Source of the DNA: Raineya sp964654605
GTDB taxonomy: Bacteria > Bacteroidota > Bacteroidia > Cytophagales > Thermonemataceae
Assembly (NCBI GenBank): GCA_964654605.1
Contig: CAZZLW010000036.1
Coordinates: 84,614 to 148,613, forward strand
Direction of reading: 5' to 3'
DNA: 64,000 bases
Part shown: positions 8,201 to 17,274 of the stretch, one piece after another
Position numbering within the stretch: the stretch's first letter is position 1
Layout of the letters: each line of letters starts with the position of its first letter
Translations under genes and position numbers: made by a program
Notes under the pieces: generated by a model
The model's database searches: none
Told to the model about the DNA's origin: nothing
The model's input: the letters and a program-made list of their open reading frames with translations, nothing else

Positions 8201-9313
8201 ATGCTTGCCACACTTTCTTTTTCGCCCAATAACAAATGGAAAACAGCCTTACAGATTGGTTTGGGGCTATCGCTCTTGATTTTTTTAGGTTGGTTGCTTT
8301 TTGATGTTTGGCGTTATTTGCTAATTTCTTTGGTGATAGCCACTGTGTTGCGTCCTTTGGTAGATTATATTTCCGAAATATATGTTTTTAGGATAAAAAT
8401 TCCTCGTGTGCTTGCTGTGGTGGTGGCAATGGTGGCTTTGGTGGCTTTTATTACGCTTTTTGTACGTTTGTTTTTTCCGCTTATTTCTGACCAACTTCGG
8501 CTTTTACGCTCTATCAAGCCCAATGTTTTGAGCTTGCAAATTATAGAACCACTTGAAAATTTGGAGGATTTTCTCATAGAGGAGCTTAAAGTTAATGCCC
8601 AAAAAGGATTTATTTTGGAAGAGCTGAATACCATTCTAAAAACTTTCCTTGAAAAATTTGATATTGCAGGTTTGGTAAATAGTTTGGTGGGAGTAGCGGG
8701 TTCGGTATTTGTGTATTTGCTTGCAATTACTTTTATGACTTTTCTTTTGCTTTACGAAAAAGGTCTTTTTCGTAAAATGGTAATTTCTGCTATTCCCAAT
8801 CGTTATTTTGAGGTACTCATTACGGCTTTTTACAAAATAGAACATTTACTTTCCAATTATTTAAGAGGCATACTGATAGAAACTTTGGCGGTTTTTAGCA
8901 TTTATGCCATAGGCGGCATTTTGCTCAATATTCCGTATGCTCTTACTATTGCGGCACTGGCGGCTTCTATCAATTTTATCCCATATCTTGGACCTTTTTC
9001 GGGGCTTGCTTTTGGTATTTTGGTCATTGTAAGTAATAGTTTTTCTGTTCCCGATTTTCCGCTTTCGCTAAAACTTGTTAAATTTGTTTCGCTTTTTTTT
9101 GCAGTGCGTTTGATTGATGATATTTTCTTGCAACCTTTTATTTTTTCAAAAAGCGTAAAAGCTCACCCATTAGAAATTTTTATTGTAATTTTCTCGGGGG
9201 CAAGTCTTGCAGGGGCATTGGGTATGATTGTCGCTATTCCTACTTACACTATCATCAAAGTTAGCATCAAAGAGCTACGCAAAGGTTTCAGACGTTACAG
9301 AAGTTTCAGATGA
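8201..9313 (+). CDS. AI-2E family transporter (PerM/YhhT-like permease)
   Basis: 370 residues with about eight hydrophobic helices. Two appear near the N terminus (LQIGLGLSLLIFLGWLLF, VLAVVVAMVALVAFITLFV), a soluble stretch follows, and then comes the family core with INFIPYLGPFSGLAFGIL and the C-terminal VKAHPLEIFIVIFSGASLAGALGMIVAIP. Members include the TqsA autoinducer exporter and sodium/proton antiporters, so the substrate is uncertain. The stop overlaps the next start by four bases, indicating co-translation with the TPR protein. Confidence 0.88.
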   Translation: MLATLSFSPNNKWKTALQIGLGLSLLIFLGWLLFDVWRYLLISLVIATVLRPLVDYISEIYVFRIKIPRVLAVVVAMVALVAFITLFVRLFFPLISDQLRLLRSIKPNVLSLQIIEPLENLEDFLIEELKVNAQKGFILEELNTILKTFLEKFDIAGLVNSLVGVAGSVFVYLLAITFMTFLLLYEKGLFRKMVISAIPNRYFEVLITAFYKIEHLLSNYLRGILIETLAVFSIYAIGGILLNIPYALTIAALAASINFIPYLGPFSGLAFGILVIVSNSFSVPDFPLSLKLVKFVSLFFAVRLIDDIFLQPFIFSKSVKAHPLEIFIVIFSGASLAGALGMIVAIPTYTIIKVSIKELRKGFRRYRSFR

Positions 9314-11142
9314 TTATGAACAGCTACCAAACACAAGACCGAAGGCATAAGAAACTATTTCAGAAGCAGAGGAGAAAAAAAAATATCTGCCTTACTTTTC
9401 TGCTCATACTCTTTCTGAATATCTCGGCAATCTCCTATCTTTTTGCTCAGAAAGATAAAAAAGAAGCTATATTCGTTTATGAAGAAGCTATTGAACTTTT
9501 GGAAAAAGGCAATTATGCACAAGGCTATCAGTTGCTTGATAAATGTTTGAAACTGGATTCTACTTGGTTAGCACCGATTTTTGCGAAAGCATTTTACAAG
9601 CTAGAAGAAGGAAAAAATGAGGAGGCGGAAAGCGGTTTTTCAGAAATAATTCGCCGTCAGCCCAAAGATACAGCCAGCTATATTGGTAGAGCAGAGGCGT
9701 ATATGAATATGGGGCTATACCATAAAGCTATCAAAGATTTAGAAACAGCTTTGAAACTTGATGAGAAAAATGCAGAGGCTTTGTATAAAATAGCCGAAGC
9801 ACATTTAGATGCAGAAAATCCTAAAACGGCACTTGGCTATGCAGATAAAGCCATTGGCTACTACCCTAACGAAACAAGGTTTTTACTTCTGAAATCTATT
9901 ATCTATACCACTGAAAAAGAATATGAACAGGCAGAAAAGATAGCATTACAGGCATTGAAATTAGAGCCTGAAAATATTATGGCTCAAAAAATGAGAGCCT
10001 TGATTTTAAGCGAAAAAGGTAATCATAAAGAGGCTATTCGCATCTATGAACAGATTTTGAAAAAAAATCCGAATGTTTTTGAAGAAGAAGACTTTTATTT
10101 TTGGGCAAAATCGCTCTATAAAACTAAAAATTACAAACAGGCTCTTTCCATAACCCAAAGCCCTAAAAAAATAGAAAAGCCAGAACTTTACTATATACAG
10201 GCATTGTGTTATTTTCAGCTTAAAAAATATGCAGAGGCTTGGAAATCTATCAATGAAGCAGAAAAATTGCAAAACAACCTCTCTGCCGAAGTGTATTACG
10301 ATAAAGCCATTATAGCTCATTATGCCAAGAAAAGCCAAGAGGCGAAAGAAAGTTACTTAAAGGCTCTGAATGTGATGCCCGAAATTTACTTGCTTCGCAA
10401 CGAAAATGATGAAAAAGCAGACGTACTGCTGAACGCAAATCCCATTTTTCAGCGAGAGTTTTCTCAAAGATTTTTAGATAGCGTTTTGGTTTCGGCTTAT
10501 CAGGAACGCTGTTTGGGAATTTTGGAAAAAGATAAAACTGCCGAAGCCCTCAAAGATATTGAAAAGGCTTTGGCGATAGATAGTCTTAACTCAAAATCTT
10601 ACACAATTCGGGGGATAACCTACGCTCTGATGGGGAAATTTCAAGAGGCTAATCGCGATTTTGAAAAAGCCGAAAAACTGCCCAAAGGGCGAGATTTGGG
10701 CTATTTGTACCTAATGAGAGGGCTTGCCGCCGCCGAAGCTCAAAATATGGGGCAAGCCATTTTCTACATAGATAAAGCCATTAGCCACAACCCTTTACAA
10801 CCCAACTATCACGCTGAAAAAGCTCACTTACTTTTTGAAATTGGCGATACCGAAGGGGCTTTCAAAAGTATTGATAAAGCGATTGCTCTTGCACCCAAAG
10901 AGGTGGAGTACCGCCTGAATAAAATTAACTTCTTGCACGAAGAAGAACGCTACGACGATTTGCTTAAAGAATGTGAGCGAGTGCTTGAAATAGACCCTGA
11001 CGCCATACCTGCTTACTATTACCGAGGAATGGCTCATTGGGCAAAGAAAAACAAAATACAAGCCCGCAAAGATTTAGAATTTTTCTTGAAATACTATCCT
11101 GATGACAAAGATGCCCAAAAAGCTCTAAAACTTATTGACTGA
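9310..11142 (+). CDS. Large TPR-repeat protein, exported or membrane-anchored
   Basis: 610 residues. A basic N terminus (QKQRRKKN) precedes one hydrophobic segment, ICLTFLLILFLNISAISYLF, ending AQ, which is a signal peptide or anchor. The rest is an almost continuous array of about a dozen or more tetratricopeptide repeats, for example YIGRAEAYMNMGLYHKAIKD and YYYRGMAHWAKKNKIQARKD. Such arrays are scaffolds for protein-protein contacts, so it probably works in the periplasm. Translationally coupled to the AI-2E permease. No enzymatic domain seen. Confidence 0.85.
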   Translation: MIMNSYQTQDRRHKKLFQKQRRKKNICLTFLLILFLNISAISYLFAQKDKKEAIFVYEEAIELLEKGNYAQGYQLLDKCLKLDSTWLAPIFAKAFYKLEEGKNEEAESGFSEIIRRQPKDTASYIGRAEAYMNMGLYHKAIKDLETALKLDEKNAEALYKIAEAHLDAENPKTALGYADKAIGYYPNETRFLLLKSIIYTTEKEYEQAEKIALQALKLEPENIMAQKMRALILSEKGNHKEAIRIYEQILKKNPNVFEEEDFYFWAKSLYKTKNYKQALSITQSPKKIEKPELYYIQALCYFQLKKYAEAWKSINEAEKLQNNLSAEVYYDKAIIAHYAKKSQEAKESYLKALNVMPEIYLLRNENDEKADVLLNANPIFQREFSQRFLDSVLVSAYQERCLGILEKDKTAEALKDIEKALAIDSLNSKSYTIRGITYALMGKFQEANRDFEKAEKLPKGRDLGYLYLMRGLAAAEAQNMGQAIFYIDKAISHNPLQPNYHAEKAHLLFEIGDTEGAFKSIDKAIALAPKEVEYRLNKINFLHEEERYDDLLKECERVLEIDPDAIPAYYYRGMAHWAKKNKIQARKDLEFFLKYYPDDKDAQKALKLID

Positions 11143-11194
11143 AAAACTTTGTCTTACCATAAATTGTTGTTATCTTTGAATAGGTAAATTTGGG

Positions 11195-11345
11195 TAATTA
11201 TTTAGGTATAGTTTGCGGTAAAGAAACAGGAAGCAAGATACAGAAAACGGATTTAGGAAGATGTCAGACAGAAAATGAGAAATAAAGCCCTTAAAGTTTT
11301 GAACATCAAATGCTGAACTTTGGGGACGTAAGTAATTACAAATTT
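11195..11345 (+). repeat. Dispersed intergenic repeat, copy A
   Basis: Begins TAATTATTTAGGTATAGTTTG, continues with GAAACAGGA and GGATTTAGGA and ends near GGACGTAAGTAATTACA. The same blocks in the same order occur at 36081-36201 and, reversed, at 28240-28385 and 40811-40858. It fills most of the 286-base gap between the TPR gene and nfu; the remainder is AT-rich, with runs such as AAACTTTTGAACTTC. Non-coding in all frames. Confidence 0.6.
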
Positions 11346-11428
11346 TGAAAGTTTGTGGTTTATATTTTTGTTCTTAAATCTTTCAACTACAAACTTTTGA
11401 ACTTCAAACTTCTTAACCTCACTTTGGT

Positions 11429-11674
11429 ATGGATTTGTTTGAAAAAGTAGAAAAAGCTCTCAATCAGATTCGCCCTTATTTAGAGGCAGATGGCGGCAAT
11501 GTCCGTATTTTAGAAATCACAGATGAGGGAGTTTTGAAATTAGAATTTGTGGGTTCTTGTGGAAATTGCCCTATGTCGGAGATGACTTTCAAGGCGGGTA
11601 TTGAAGCTACTATTCGTCAGGAAGTGCCTGAAATCAAGGCGATTGAGGCAGTTAATTTAACTACGGTTATCTGA
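11429..11674 (+). CDS. NifU-like Fe-S cluster scaffold (Nfu domain)
   Basis: 81 residues, a stand-alone Nfu domain. LNQIRPYLEADGGNVRI and the cluster-binding Cys44-x2-Cys47 in GSCGNCPMSEMTFKAGIE are diagnostic. It holds a 4Fe-4S cluster at a dimer interface and passes it to client proteins in the cytosol. Its stop overlaps the ribD start (TGATGA), so the pair is co-translated. The same fusion of Nfu with a plain C terminus is common in Bacteroidota. Confidence 0.95.
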   Translation: MDLFEKVEKALNQIRPYLEADGGNVRILEITDEGVLKLEFVGSCGNCPMSEMTFKAGIEATIRQEVPEIKAIEAVNLTTVI

Positions 11675-12708
11675 TGAGCGATGCCGACCTAATGCAGAGA
11701 GTTTTGCAACTGGCAACACTTGGCACAGGCTCGGTTGCTCCTAATCCTTTGGTGGGCTGTGTGATTGTTTATCAGGGAAAAATTATCGGAGAAGGTTGGC
11801 ACAAAGAATATGGAAAAGCCCACGCCGAAGTCAATGCCATTGCTTCTGTGGCTAATCCTGCATTACTTTCTGAAAGCACGCTATATGTCAATTTAGAGCC
11901 TTGTAGCCATTTCGGCAAAACGCCCCCTTGTGCCAATTTGATTTTAGAGAAAAAAATCCCTCGTGTCGTAATTGCCAATCTTGATAGCAATCCGCTGGTG
12001 GCGGGCAGAGGTGTACAAATCTTAAAAAATGCAGGTATTGAAGTGAAAGTAGGTGTTTTAGAGCAAGAAGCACGCTACCTGAACAGGCGTTTTTTTACAT
12101 TTATGGAAAAAAAACGTCCTTATATTGTACTCAAATGGGCAGAAACTGCTGATGGCTTCATAGCTCGTAAAGATTTTTCTTCCAAATGGATAAGCAATGC
12201 TCATAGCCGAACACTGGTGCATAAGTGGCGTTCGGAAGAGCAAGCCATAATGATTGGTACTAATACGGCTCACTACGACAATCCGCAACTCAATGTAAGA
12301 GAATGGACAGGCAGAAATCCTATTCGCATTGTGATTGATAAAAATTTAAGCCTTCCACCCACACATCATATTTTTGATGGCTCACAGCCTACGCTTTGCT
12401 ACAATTTGCAAAAAAATGAAACTGCCCCCAGTTTAGATTTTATTCGTTTGGAGGAGGAAAATTTTTTAGAAAACTTGTTACAAGACCTTTTTGAGCGAAA
12501 GGTGCAATCGGTTTTGGTAGAAGGAGGGGCGAAGCTATTGCAAAGTTTTATTGAAAAAAATCTTTGGGACGAGGCAAGAGTCTTTGTTTCGCAGGTGCAA
12601 TTTACAGAAGGAATTTCTGCCCCTAAGTTACCTTTTCCTGCCAAGAAAGTTCAAGATTGGCAAGGGGATAAGCTATTTTTTTATGAAAATTATTTTGTTA
12701 AAAAATGA
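11674..12708 (+). CDS. ribD: Riboflavin biosynthesis deaminase/reductase RibD
   Basis: 344 residues. Residues 1-145 form the cytidine-deaminase-like domain: zinc ligands His50 with Glu52 in HAEVNAI, then Cys77 and Cys86 in PCSHFGKTPPC. Residues 145-344 form the RibD C-terminal reductase domain (RPYIVLKWAETADGFIA, LVHKWRSEEQAIMIGTNT, LVEGGAKLLQSFI). It carries out two successive steps of riboflavin synthesis, deamination of the pyrimidine and NADPH reduction of the ribosyl chain. The start overlaps the nfu stop. Confidence 0.96.
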   Translation: MSDADLMQRVLQLATLGTGSVAPNPLVGCVIVYQGKIIGEGWHKEYGKAHAEVNAIASVANPALLSESTLYVNLEPCSHFGKTPPCANLILEKKIPRVVIANLDSNPLVAGRGVQILKNAGIEVKVGVLEQEARYLNRRFFTFMEKKRPYIVLKWAETADGFIARKDFSSKWISNAHSRTLVHKWRSEEQAIMIGTNTAHYDNPQLNVREWTGRNPIRIVIDKNLSLPPTHHIFDGSQPTLCYNLQKNETAPSLDFIRLEEENFLENLLQDLFERKVQSVLVEGGAKLLQSFIEKNLWDEARVFVSQVQFTEGISAPKLPFPAKKVQDWQGDKLFFYENYFVKK

Positions 12709-12750
12709 ACGCTTTTATGTTCGTTTTCGGACATTTTAGGTTCTTTTTTC

Positions 12751-12772
12751 AGCAAAAAAAGCCTTTTTTGCT
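12751..12772 (+). terminator. Possible terminator after ribD
   Basis: AGCAAAAAA (12751-12759) pairs with TTTTTTGCT (12764-12772) around a four-base loop. The T-run is inside the stem. It is the only hairpin between ribD and the next gene. Weak because the stem is mostly A-T. Confidence 0.4.
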
Positions 12773-12836
12773 AAAATTGAACATTTTTTTAGGTTTGGCA
12801 CAAAAAATGCTTTTTATATGGCAAACCATTACAGCT

Positions 12837-13061
12837 ATGAAGCGTCTCAATCAAGAGCAAAGTCAAAACTTAGTATTTTTCAAGTTTTTTGTGGTTATTC
12901 TTATCAGTATTTTGCTTTGGAAAGCAAGCGAGGGTTTTTGGAAGACAAACGAGGAGATTTCTTTACAAAAACCTTTGATAGAAAAAATGTCAGAAAGAGT
13001 GCAGGATTTTAAGCCTCTTTCTGCCATTTGGCAATTTCTTGGCTCACTTCTGCTACGCTAA
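12837..13061 (+). CDS. Small single-pass membrane protein, hypothetical
   Basis: 74 residues from an ATG at 12837. One hydrophobic helix (LVFFKFFVVILISILLW) is followed by a charged tail (KTNEEISLQKPLIEKMSERV) and a second short hydrophobic end. The 12709-12836 stretch in front holds only a hairpin. The last 53 bases overlap the convergent glycosyltransferase gene, which argues for caution. An open frame that starts earlier at 12705 has a Phe-rich N terminus and is less likely. Function unknown. Confidence 0.35.
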   Translation: MKRLNQEQSQNLVFFKFFVVILISILLWKASEGFWKTNEEISLQKPLIEKMSERVQDFKPLSAIWQFLGSLLLR

Positions 13062-13998
13062 TCGCATTGATACACGCACAAAAGTTGCTTTTTCGGCAAG
13101 ATGAACATTCTTTTTCAAGCACCAACACTTTTGCTTTTTTGCCAATAGGTTGCCAGCGTGCTGGGTGCATAGGTCGTATGGGTGGATAAATTCCCAAAGC
13201 ATATTTCCCCAAAGCCGCCGCAATATGGAGCGGTCCTGTACTGCACGCAACAATGCCTTCTACTGCCCCAATAAAAGCTATCAGTTCTTGTAAAGTGAGT
13301 TTTCCTGTAAGATTTTTCACGTTGGGTAGTTCAAAAATTTGTGGTTTTTGGGTAGAAACTAACTCTCCTTCGGCTTGTGTGCCTGTAATAAAAAATTGCT
13401 TGTCCGAATTTTGTTTGGCAAGGGCAAAATAGCTATCCAAATGCCACTCTCTCGCCGAACCTTTGGATTTGGGGTGCAAAATGATATTCAATTGCTCTTT
13501 TGAAAGCAAATTTTGCAGATTTTCGGGTAGCATAGGAGCTTGCAAGCCATACCAATCCTGAATAAGTCCGAAATTAGGTTCTAAAAATAAATCTAAACCT
13601 TCTAAAAGTTTGAAATTGAGTTGTGCTTCGTGAAGGTTAGAATTTTTCCTTGAAAAATTTACTCTTTTATTGCAATACCACCAATGCCACCACCTATGGC
13701 TTGTTCCTATGCGTGTGGGTATGCGTGCTTTTTTGGCAATTTGAGCAATCTCTAAATCGGGGAAAACAAACAAGATAGCATCGGCATTTTCTTGGGCAAG
13801 CAGGTGTGGATTGGCTAAAATGGCTTCTTTGGCAAGGAACGTATCTACATACACGGAACTTTCTATGATGGCTTGGGTATAATTTTTCCCTATAAAAACA
13901 ACTTGATTTTCAGGATTTTGTTCTTTGAAAAAGCCTGCAAGAGGAAGGGTTAGAATTACATCACCCAAATTATCGGTACGGCTGATAATGATTTTCAT
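13009..13998 (-). CDS. Glycosyltransferase family 9 (heptosyltransferase-like)
   Basis: 329 residues, matching ADP-heptose:LPS heptosyltransferases. The N terminus MKIIISRTDNLGDVILTLPL is the family signature. The C-terminal Rossmann half has LNIILHPKSKGSAREW for sugar-nucleotide binding, and GIVACSTGPLHIAAALGK. Near the end a cysteine cluster (ECSSCRKSNFCAC) is typical of many members. Predicted to add a sugar to the lipopolysaccharide core at the inner face of the inner membrane. It lies 37 bases after, and probably in the same operon as, the lipoprotein gene upstream. Confidence 0.92.
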   Translation of the reverse strand: MKIIISRTDNLGDVILTLPLAGFFKEQNPENQVVFIGKNYTQAIIESSVYVDTFLAKEAILANPHLLAQENADAILFVFPDLEIAQIAKKARIPTRIGTSHRWWHWWYCNKRVNFSRKNSNLHEAQLNFKLLEGLDLFLEPNFGLIQDWYGLQAPMLPENLQNLLSKEQLNIILHPKSKGSAREWHLDSYFALAKQNSDKQFFITGTQAEGELVSTQKPQIFELPNVKNLTGKLTLQELIAFIGAVEGIVACSTGPLHIAAALGKYALGIYPPIRPMHPARWQPIGKKAKVLVLEKECSSCRKSNFCACINAISVAEVSQEIAKWQKEA

Positions 13999-14035
13999 TG
14001 AAAAATACTTTGCAATGCAAATGTAGCAAAGATTT

Positions 14036-14464
14036 TTATTTATTGAGAGTGCCGTTCAGGATAACCGATTTGGTATCATCGGGTTCTATGAGTTCTATGC
14101 CAGCAACAATGGCTTTTGCCCCAATCATTTTTAGGTCTTTGACTTCAATTTTTCGGCTATCTTCTAAAAAATTAGGCTGTAAAGAATAGTAAAAAATTTT
14201 TCTACCGCCGTCTTTTTCTTGTATATGAAAAACGGCGTATTGCTTATTTTTTCGGAGTTCTAAAAGAAAAGCAGGGTAAGCTATTGCGGAGCTATCGGCA
14301 TAGTTGGCAATAAAGATAGCATCTTGGTTTGAAGGATTGAGCCAGTGCCTCAAAACTACGGTATAATCGCCTGTTACATAAATACCCTGTACCTCACTCT
14401 CTTTGATAAGACAGGAGGAAAAACTCAAACCTATCAGTAATACTATTGCGTAGAGTTTTCTCAT
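14036..14464 (-). CDS. Small lipoprotein, hypothetical
   Basis: 142 residues. The signal MRKLYAIVLLIGLSFSSC ends in a lipobox (FSSC, Cys18), so it should be lipid-anchored. The mature part reads like a compact beta domain (YVTGDYTVVLRHWL, ILNGTLNK). No family recognised. It precedes the GT9 gene by 37 bases on the same strand and may form an operon with it, suggesting an envelope role, but this is context only. Confidence 0.7.
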   Translation of the reverse strand: MRKLYAIVLLIGLSFSSCLIKESEVQGIYVTGDYTVVLRHWLNPSNQDAIFIANYADSSAIAYPAFLLELRKNKQYAVFHIQEKDGGRKIFYYSLQPNFLEDSRKIEVKDLKMIGAKAIVAGIELIEPDDTKSVILNGTLNK

Positions 14465-14504
14465 TGGTCAGGGTATTGCATTAAATTTAGTAGCTTATTG
14501 TCAA

Positions 14505-14539
14505 AAAAGAGACGCTCTTTTACAAGAAACGTCTCTTTT
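14505..14539 (-). terminator. Terminator of the CHASE2-FecR operon
   Basis: AAAAGAGACG (14505-14514) pairs with CGTCTCTTTT (14530-14539). On the minus strand the stem is followed by six T. It lies 30 bases after the stop of the FecR/TPR gene. Confidence 0.8.
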
Positions 14540-14568
14540 CAGTTTTTTGTTCAAAGAGCCAAGATTTA

Positions 14569-15714
14569 TTATTTTCCTTTCTTTTTACCATCTTTTTTGG
14601 TATTGCTCTCGGTATTGTTATTAGTGGGTTGTTGTTGAGTGTTTTCGCTTTCTACTTTTGCTTCAGGCTTCATCAAATCTTCGTCTTTTACATTAGGATT
14701 GATTTGATAAGGACGCAAAGCAGGTTTGCCATACTCATCTTTATCTTTGTAAAGTTTCATTCGGTTGCGGATAAGGAAATCTTCATAGGCTACTCTGAAG
14801 GCATCTACTTTGGGCTCCATTGCGATAGCTTTTTCGTAGCTGGTAAGAGCATCAAGATAAAAACCTTCTTGCTCAAAGATGCCTGCTTCTACAATTTTGC
14901 TCAAAGCGGTGTTATCTTGCAGTTCAGCGATAGCCTTTTTCACTCTTTCGTATTCTTCGCCTTCTCTTACAAGGCTGATTGTATAATAAGCTCGGTCTTT
15001 AGATTTTGCTTCTTTCACAGAAGGTTCTATGACAAAAGTATTTCCGTGTTTTGCAAATTTTGAAAAATCTATTTCTACAAGAGCTTCCCCAGCATCATTG
15101 GCAACAGCTTGGTTTTCAATAATCACCTTATTTTTCATATCCAAAACCCTAACTACGTAGGTTTTACCACTTGAGTTAAATTCTGCAATAGGGTTTTTGT
15201 AAAGATGGAGAGTTATTTTATCACCAAAAACTTTCAAGTCTTGTGGTTTGGCAGTAGGTTCGTGTACAAAGAAGGCTAAATTAGCTGTGGGGTTAGCTCT
15301 TTCTACGGACCCTGTCATAGCCATATATTTGCGGTGGTTCTGATTGATATCGCGTTTGTCGGCTTTTGTCATTTCCCCTGCTACATAGCTTACGTATTTA
15401 GATGTTGTACTGCTACCCGCTCCAGCGGCTTTGCCTGCCAAGTCGTTTACTTTGTAAGTACCAGGCTGTTTTAGTTCAACGGTTCTTCCGCTGCTATGCA
15501 TCAAGCCGATGTAGCTATCGCTACCCACTACAATTTCATCAGTGTTTTTAAGCGAGCTACCCCCCCAAAGTTTCTTTTGGGTAGCTTTGAGTTTTACATC
15601 ACCTTTGGAGGCGAGTACCTTGAAAACCTCATCTTGCCCATAGGCTACCAAAGCCACTACAAAAAAGGCAAGCATCAAAGTAGTTTTTTTCAACATTTGA
15701 GCTAAATTTTTCAT
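14569..15714 (-). CDS. Secreted FecR-like and helical-repeat protein
   Basis: 381 residues. The signal peptide ends VALVAYGQ. Residues about 23-130 resemble a FecR-type domain (VLASKGDVKLKATQKKLW, LKNTDEIVVGSDSYIGL, GRTVELKQPGTYKV), which binds or senses ligands. The middle is beta-rich. Residues about 265-320 look like a TPR pair (EGFYLDALTSYEKAIAMEP). The tail is Gln/Asn/Lys low complexity. A seven-guanine run lies in the WGGS codons (complement of 15560-15566). It follows the CHASE2 gene by 53 bases; FecR plus CHASE2 is a recurrent pairing. Probably periplasmic. Role unknown. Confidence 0.75.
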   Translation of the reverse strand: MKNLAQMLKKTTLMLAFFVVALVAYGQDEVFKVLASKGDVKLKATQKKLWGGSSLKNTDEIVVGSDSYIGLMHSSGRTVELKQPGTYKVNDLAGKAAGAGSSTTSKYVSYVAGEMTKADKRDINQNHRKYMAMTGSVERANPTANLAFFVHEPTAKPQDLKVFGDKITLHLYKNPIAEFNSSGKTYVVRVLDMKNKVIIENQAVANDAGEALVEIDFSKFAKHGNTFVIEPSVKEAKSKDRAYYTISLVREGEEYERVKKAIAELQDNTALSKIVEAGIFEQEGFYLDALTSYEKAIAMEPKVDAFRVAYEDFLIRNRMKLYKDKDEYGKPALRPYQINPNVKDEDLMKPEAKVESENTQQQPTNNNTESNTKKDGKKKGK

Positions 15715-15767
15715 AAATTTTAGAATTTGTTTTGAAAATGCGGGGTTTTAGTTAAATTTTGTTTTTC

Positions 15768-17189
15768 TCATTCATCTACGCCCAGCGTAGCAACCTGTTT
15801 TCTGCGATTTCTGCGTAATTTCTGCCTGTAATCGTATATTTTTGCTACTGCACCATAATATACTTCTACAAAGTTGGGTATAAAGACTATCGCCAAAAAT
15901 CCTAAACTCCAATCTACTCGTAACTTGAATAAATCAAAAACTTCAATGATTATCAGCACTAATACAAAGCTCAACAAAAACTGTACCAAAATGGAAATAC
16001 CATCATACCAAAAATCTAATTTTTCGTGTAGAAACACAAAAAACGCTGTAATAATATAAGCAATGAAAGCCGATATGAGATAATCCATCCAATCGGGAGC
16101 CTCATTGATGTACTCTTCCAGTAAGATCATTGCAATAATATTGGCGTGGATAATCACTCCATACATATCTCTTTCGGCTTTGCCTACATAATTTGGATTG
16201 AGCGGCGTATAAAAGCGATCTTCATCAGAAGTTACTTTATTGATATCCTCTACCCCTGTAAAACCCATAAGTACAATTTTATCTTTGAAAAGGCGATTTA
16301 GATTTTCAATTAAACTGCTATCTCCATTCTTGTAGGCTTCGTACATTTCAAACAATTCACTGAAATTTACGTAAGAAAATTTATCATAATTCCCAATATA
16401 GTTGATGTACTCAACTTCTTTGTTCCTTTCTAAAAACCGGGCGGTTTTATCGGGAGCATAAATTTGAGCAAGTTTTACACCGAAAGCCAAATATTCTTTA
16501 TCATTCACCTTGTCTCTGACGGGAAAAGTTCTACAAGTAGCAAGCCCGCCTGCTAAATCTGCTCTTTGTACAGCATCTCGGGTAGCCTCGGTAATTAAAT
16601 TTACAACCCCGGGAATGGCATTTTTCATAAAATTGGGGTGGGAAAGAATGAGCGAATCAAAGGCGGGTTTGTAGTCTTCATCGTTGCTATTTACGATTTT
16701 TTCTCGGGTACTTGTCTTGAAAGATAAATCAGCCGCCATTACTAAATTTTTGGTTTCAGAAAGTACTTGGGCAAGGTTATCATTGATAGGCTTCATTATG
16801 CTATCTGTTTTATAGCTTTTGTAAAAGGCATCTATGCCTACGCAACGAGGTTGAAATTCGTTGATGATACGTAGTAATTCGGTAAGTCTGAGCCTTCCTC
16901 CTTCGGCTCCGCCAATATTGACGATGGTAATAGTATTAGCGATTTTTTTCAGTTTTTCAGAGGCTTGATTTTCTTCATCACTAATGGAAACTTTTTGTTC
17001 TTTATTTTTTCGGGATTTGATTTGTGAAAAATAAATATCGGTGAGGTCAAAGTCGCCAAACATTTTTTCCAGCGGGTTGAGAGCATCAAAATTCAGATTG
17101 ATATTGGCTACTAAAACCGAAATAATACCCGTGAGCAATAAAATTAAAAAGACATCTTTACTGAAAAAATATCGCAAAAAACCTTTCAT
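15768..17189 (-). CDS. CHASE2-domain membrane protein
   Basis: 473 residues from the ATG at 17189; a longer TTG frame would run through the promoter. A first helix (VFLILLLTGIISVLVANI) is followed by a large extracytoplasmic CHASE2 domain (ITIVNIGGAEGGRLRLTELL, FQPRCVGIDAFYK, VLMGFTGV, YGVIIHANIIAMIL). Then come three helices and a basic cytoplasmic tail (KIYDYRQKLRRNRRKQ). CHASE2 domains are sensory inputs usually fused to a cyclase or kinase. Here no output domain follows, so the signal must pass to a partner. Operon with the FecR-like gene. Confidence 0.85.
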   Translation of the reverse strand: MKGFLRYFFSKDVFLILLLTGIISVLVANINLNFDALNPLEKMFGDFDLTDIYFSQIKSRKNKEQKVSISDEENQASEKLKKIANTITIVNIGGAEGGRLRLTELLRIINEFQPRCVGIDAFYKSYKTDSIMKPINDNLAQVLSETKNLVMAADLSFKTSTREKIVNSNDEDYKPAFDSLILSHPNFMKNAIPGVVNLITEATRDAVQRADLAGGLATCRTFPVRDKVNDKEYLAFGVKLAQIYAPDKTARFLERNKEVEYINYIGNYDKFSYVNFSELFEMYEAYKNGDSSLIENLNRLFKDKIVLMGFTGVEDINKVTSDEDRFYTPLNPNYVGKAERDMYGVIIHANIIAMILLEEYINEAPDWMDYLISAFIAYIITAFFVFLHEKLDFWYDGISILVQFLLSFVLVLIIIEVFDLFKLRVDWSLGFLAIVFIPNFVEVYYGAVAKIYDYRQKLRRNRRKQVATLGVDE

Positions 17190-17230
17190 AAATTTGGGAA
17201 GCCGTTTTTTCTTTAATACTTTTGGATAGC

Positions 17231-17262
17231 CAAAGGTAAGCAAATTTTAAGAAAAAATCAAA
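17231..17262 (-). promoter_or_regulatory. Promoter of the CHASE2-FecR operon
   Basis: On the minus strand TTTG (17262-17259), 20 bases, then TACCTTTG (17238-17231), both exact consensus. It places the start near 17225, downstream of the TTG that would extend the reading frame, and so supports ATG 17189 as the true start. Confidence 0.7.
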
Positions 17263-17274
17263 TATTTTTTGTAA

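Noticed and set aside
14018..14025. -7 box before the GT9 gene
   Set aside because: TACATTTG matches the consensus on the minus strand, but no -33 box exists and the upstream lipoprotein gene ends 37 bases away, so an operon is simpler.
17190..17243. TTG-started extension of the CHASE2 protein
   Set aside because: The extension includes the -7 box of the promoter that would produce the transcript; ATG 17189 gives the usual N terminus.
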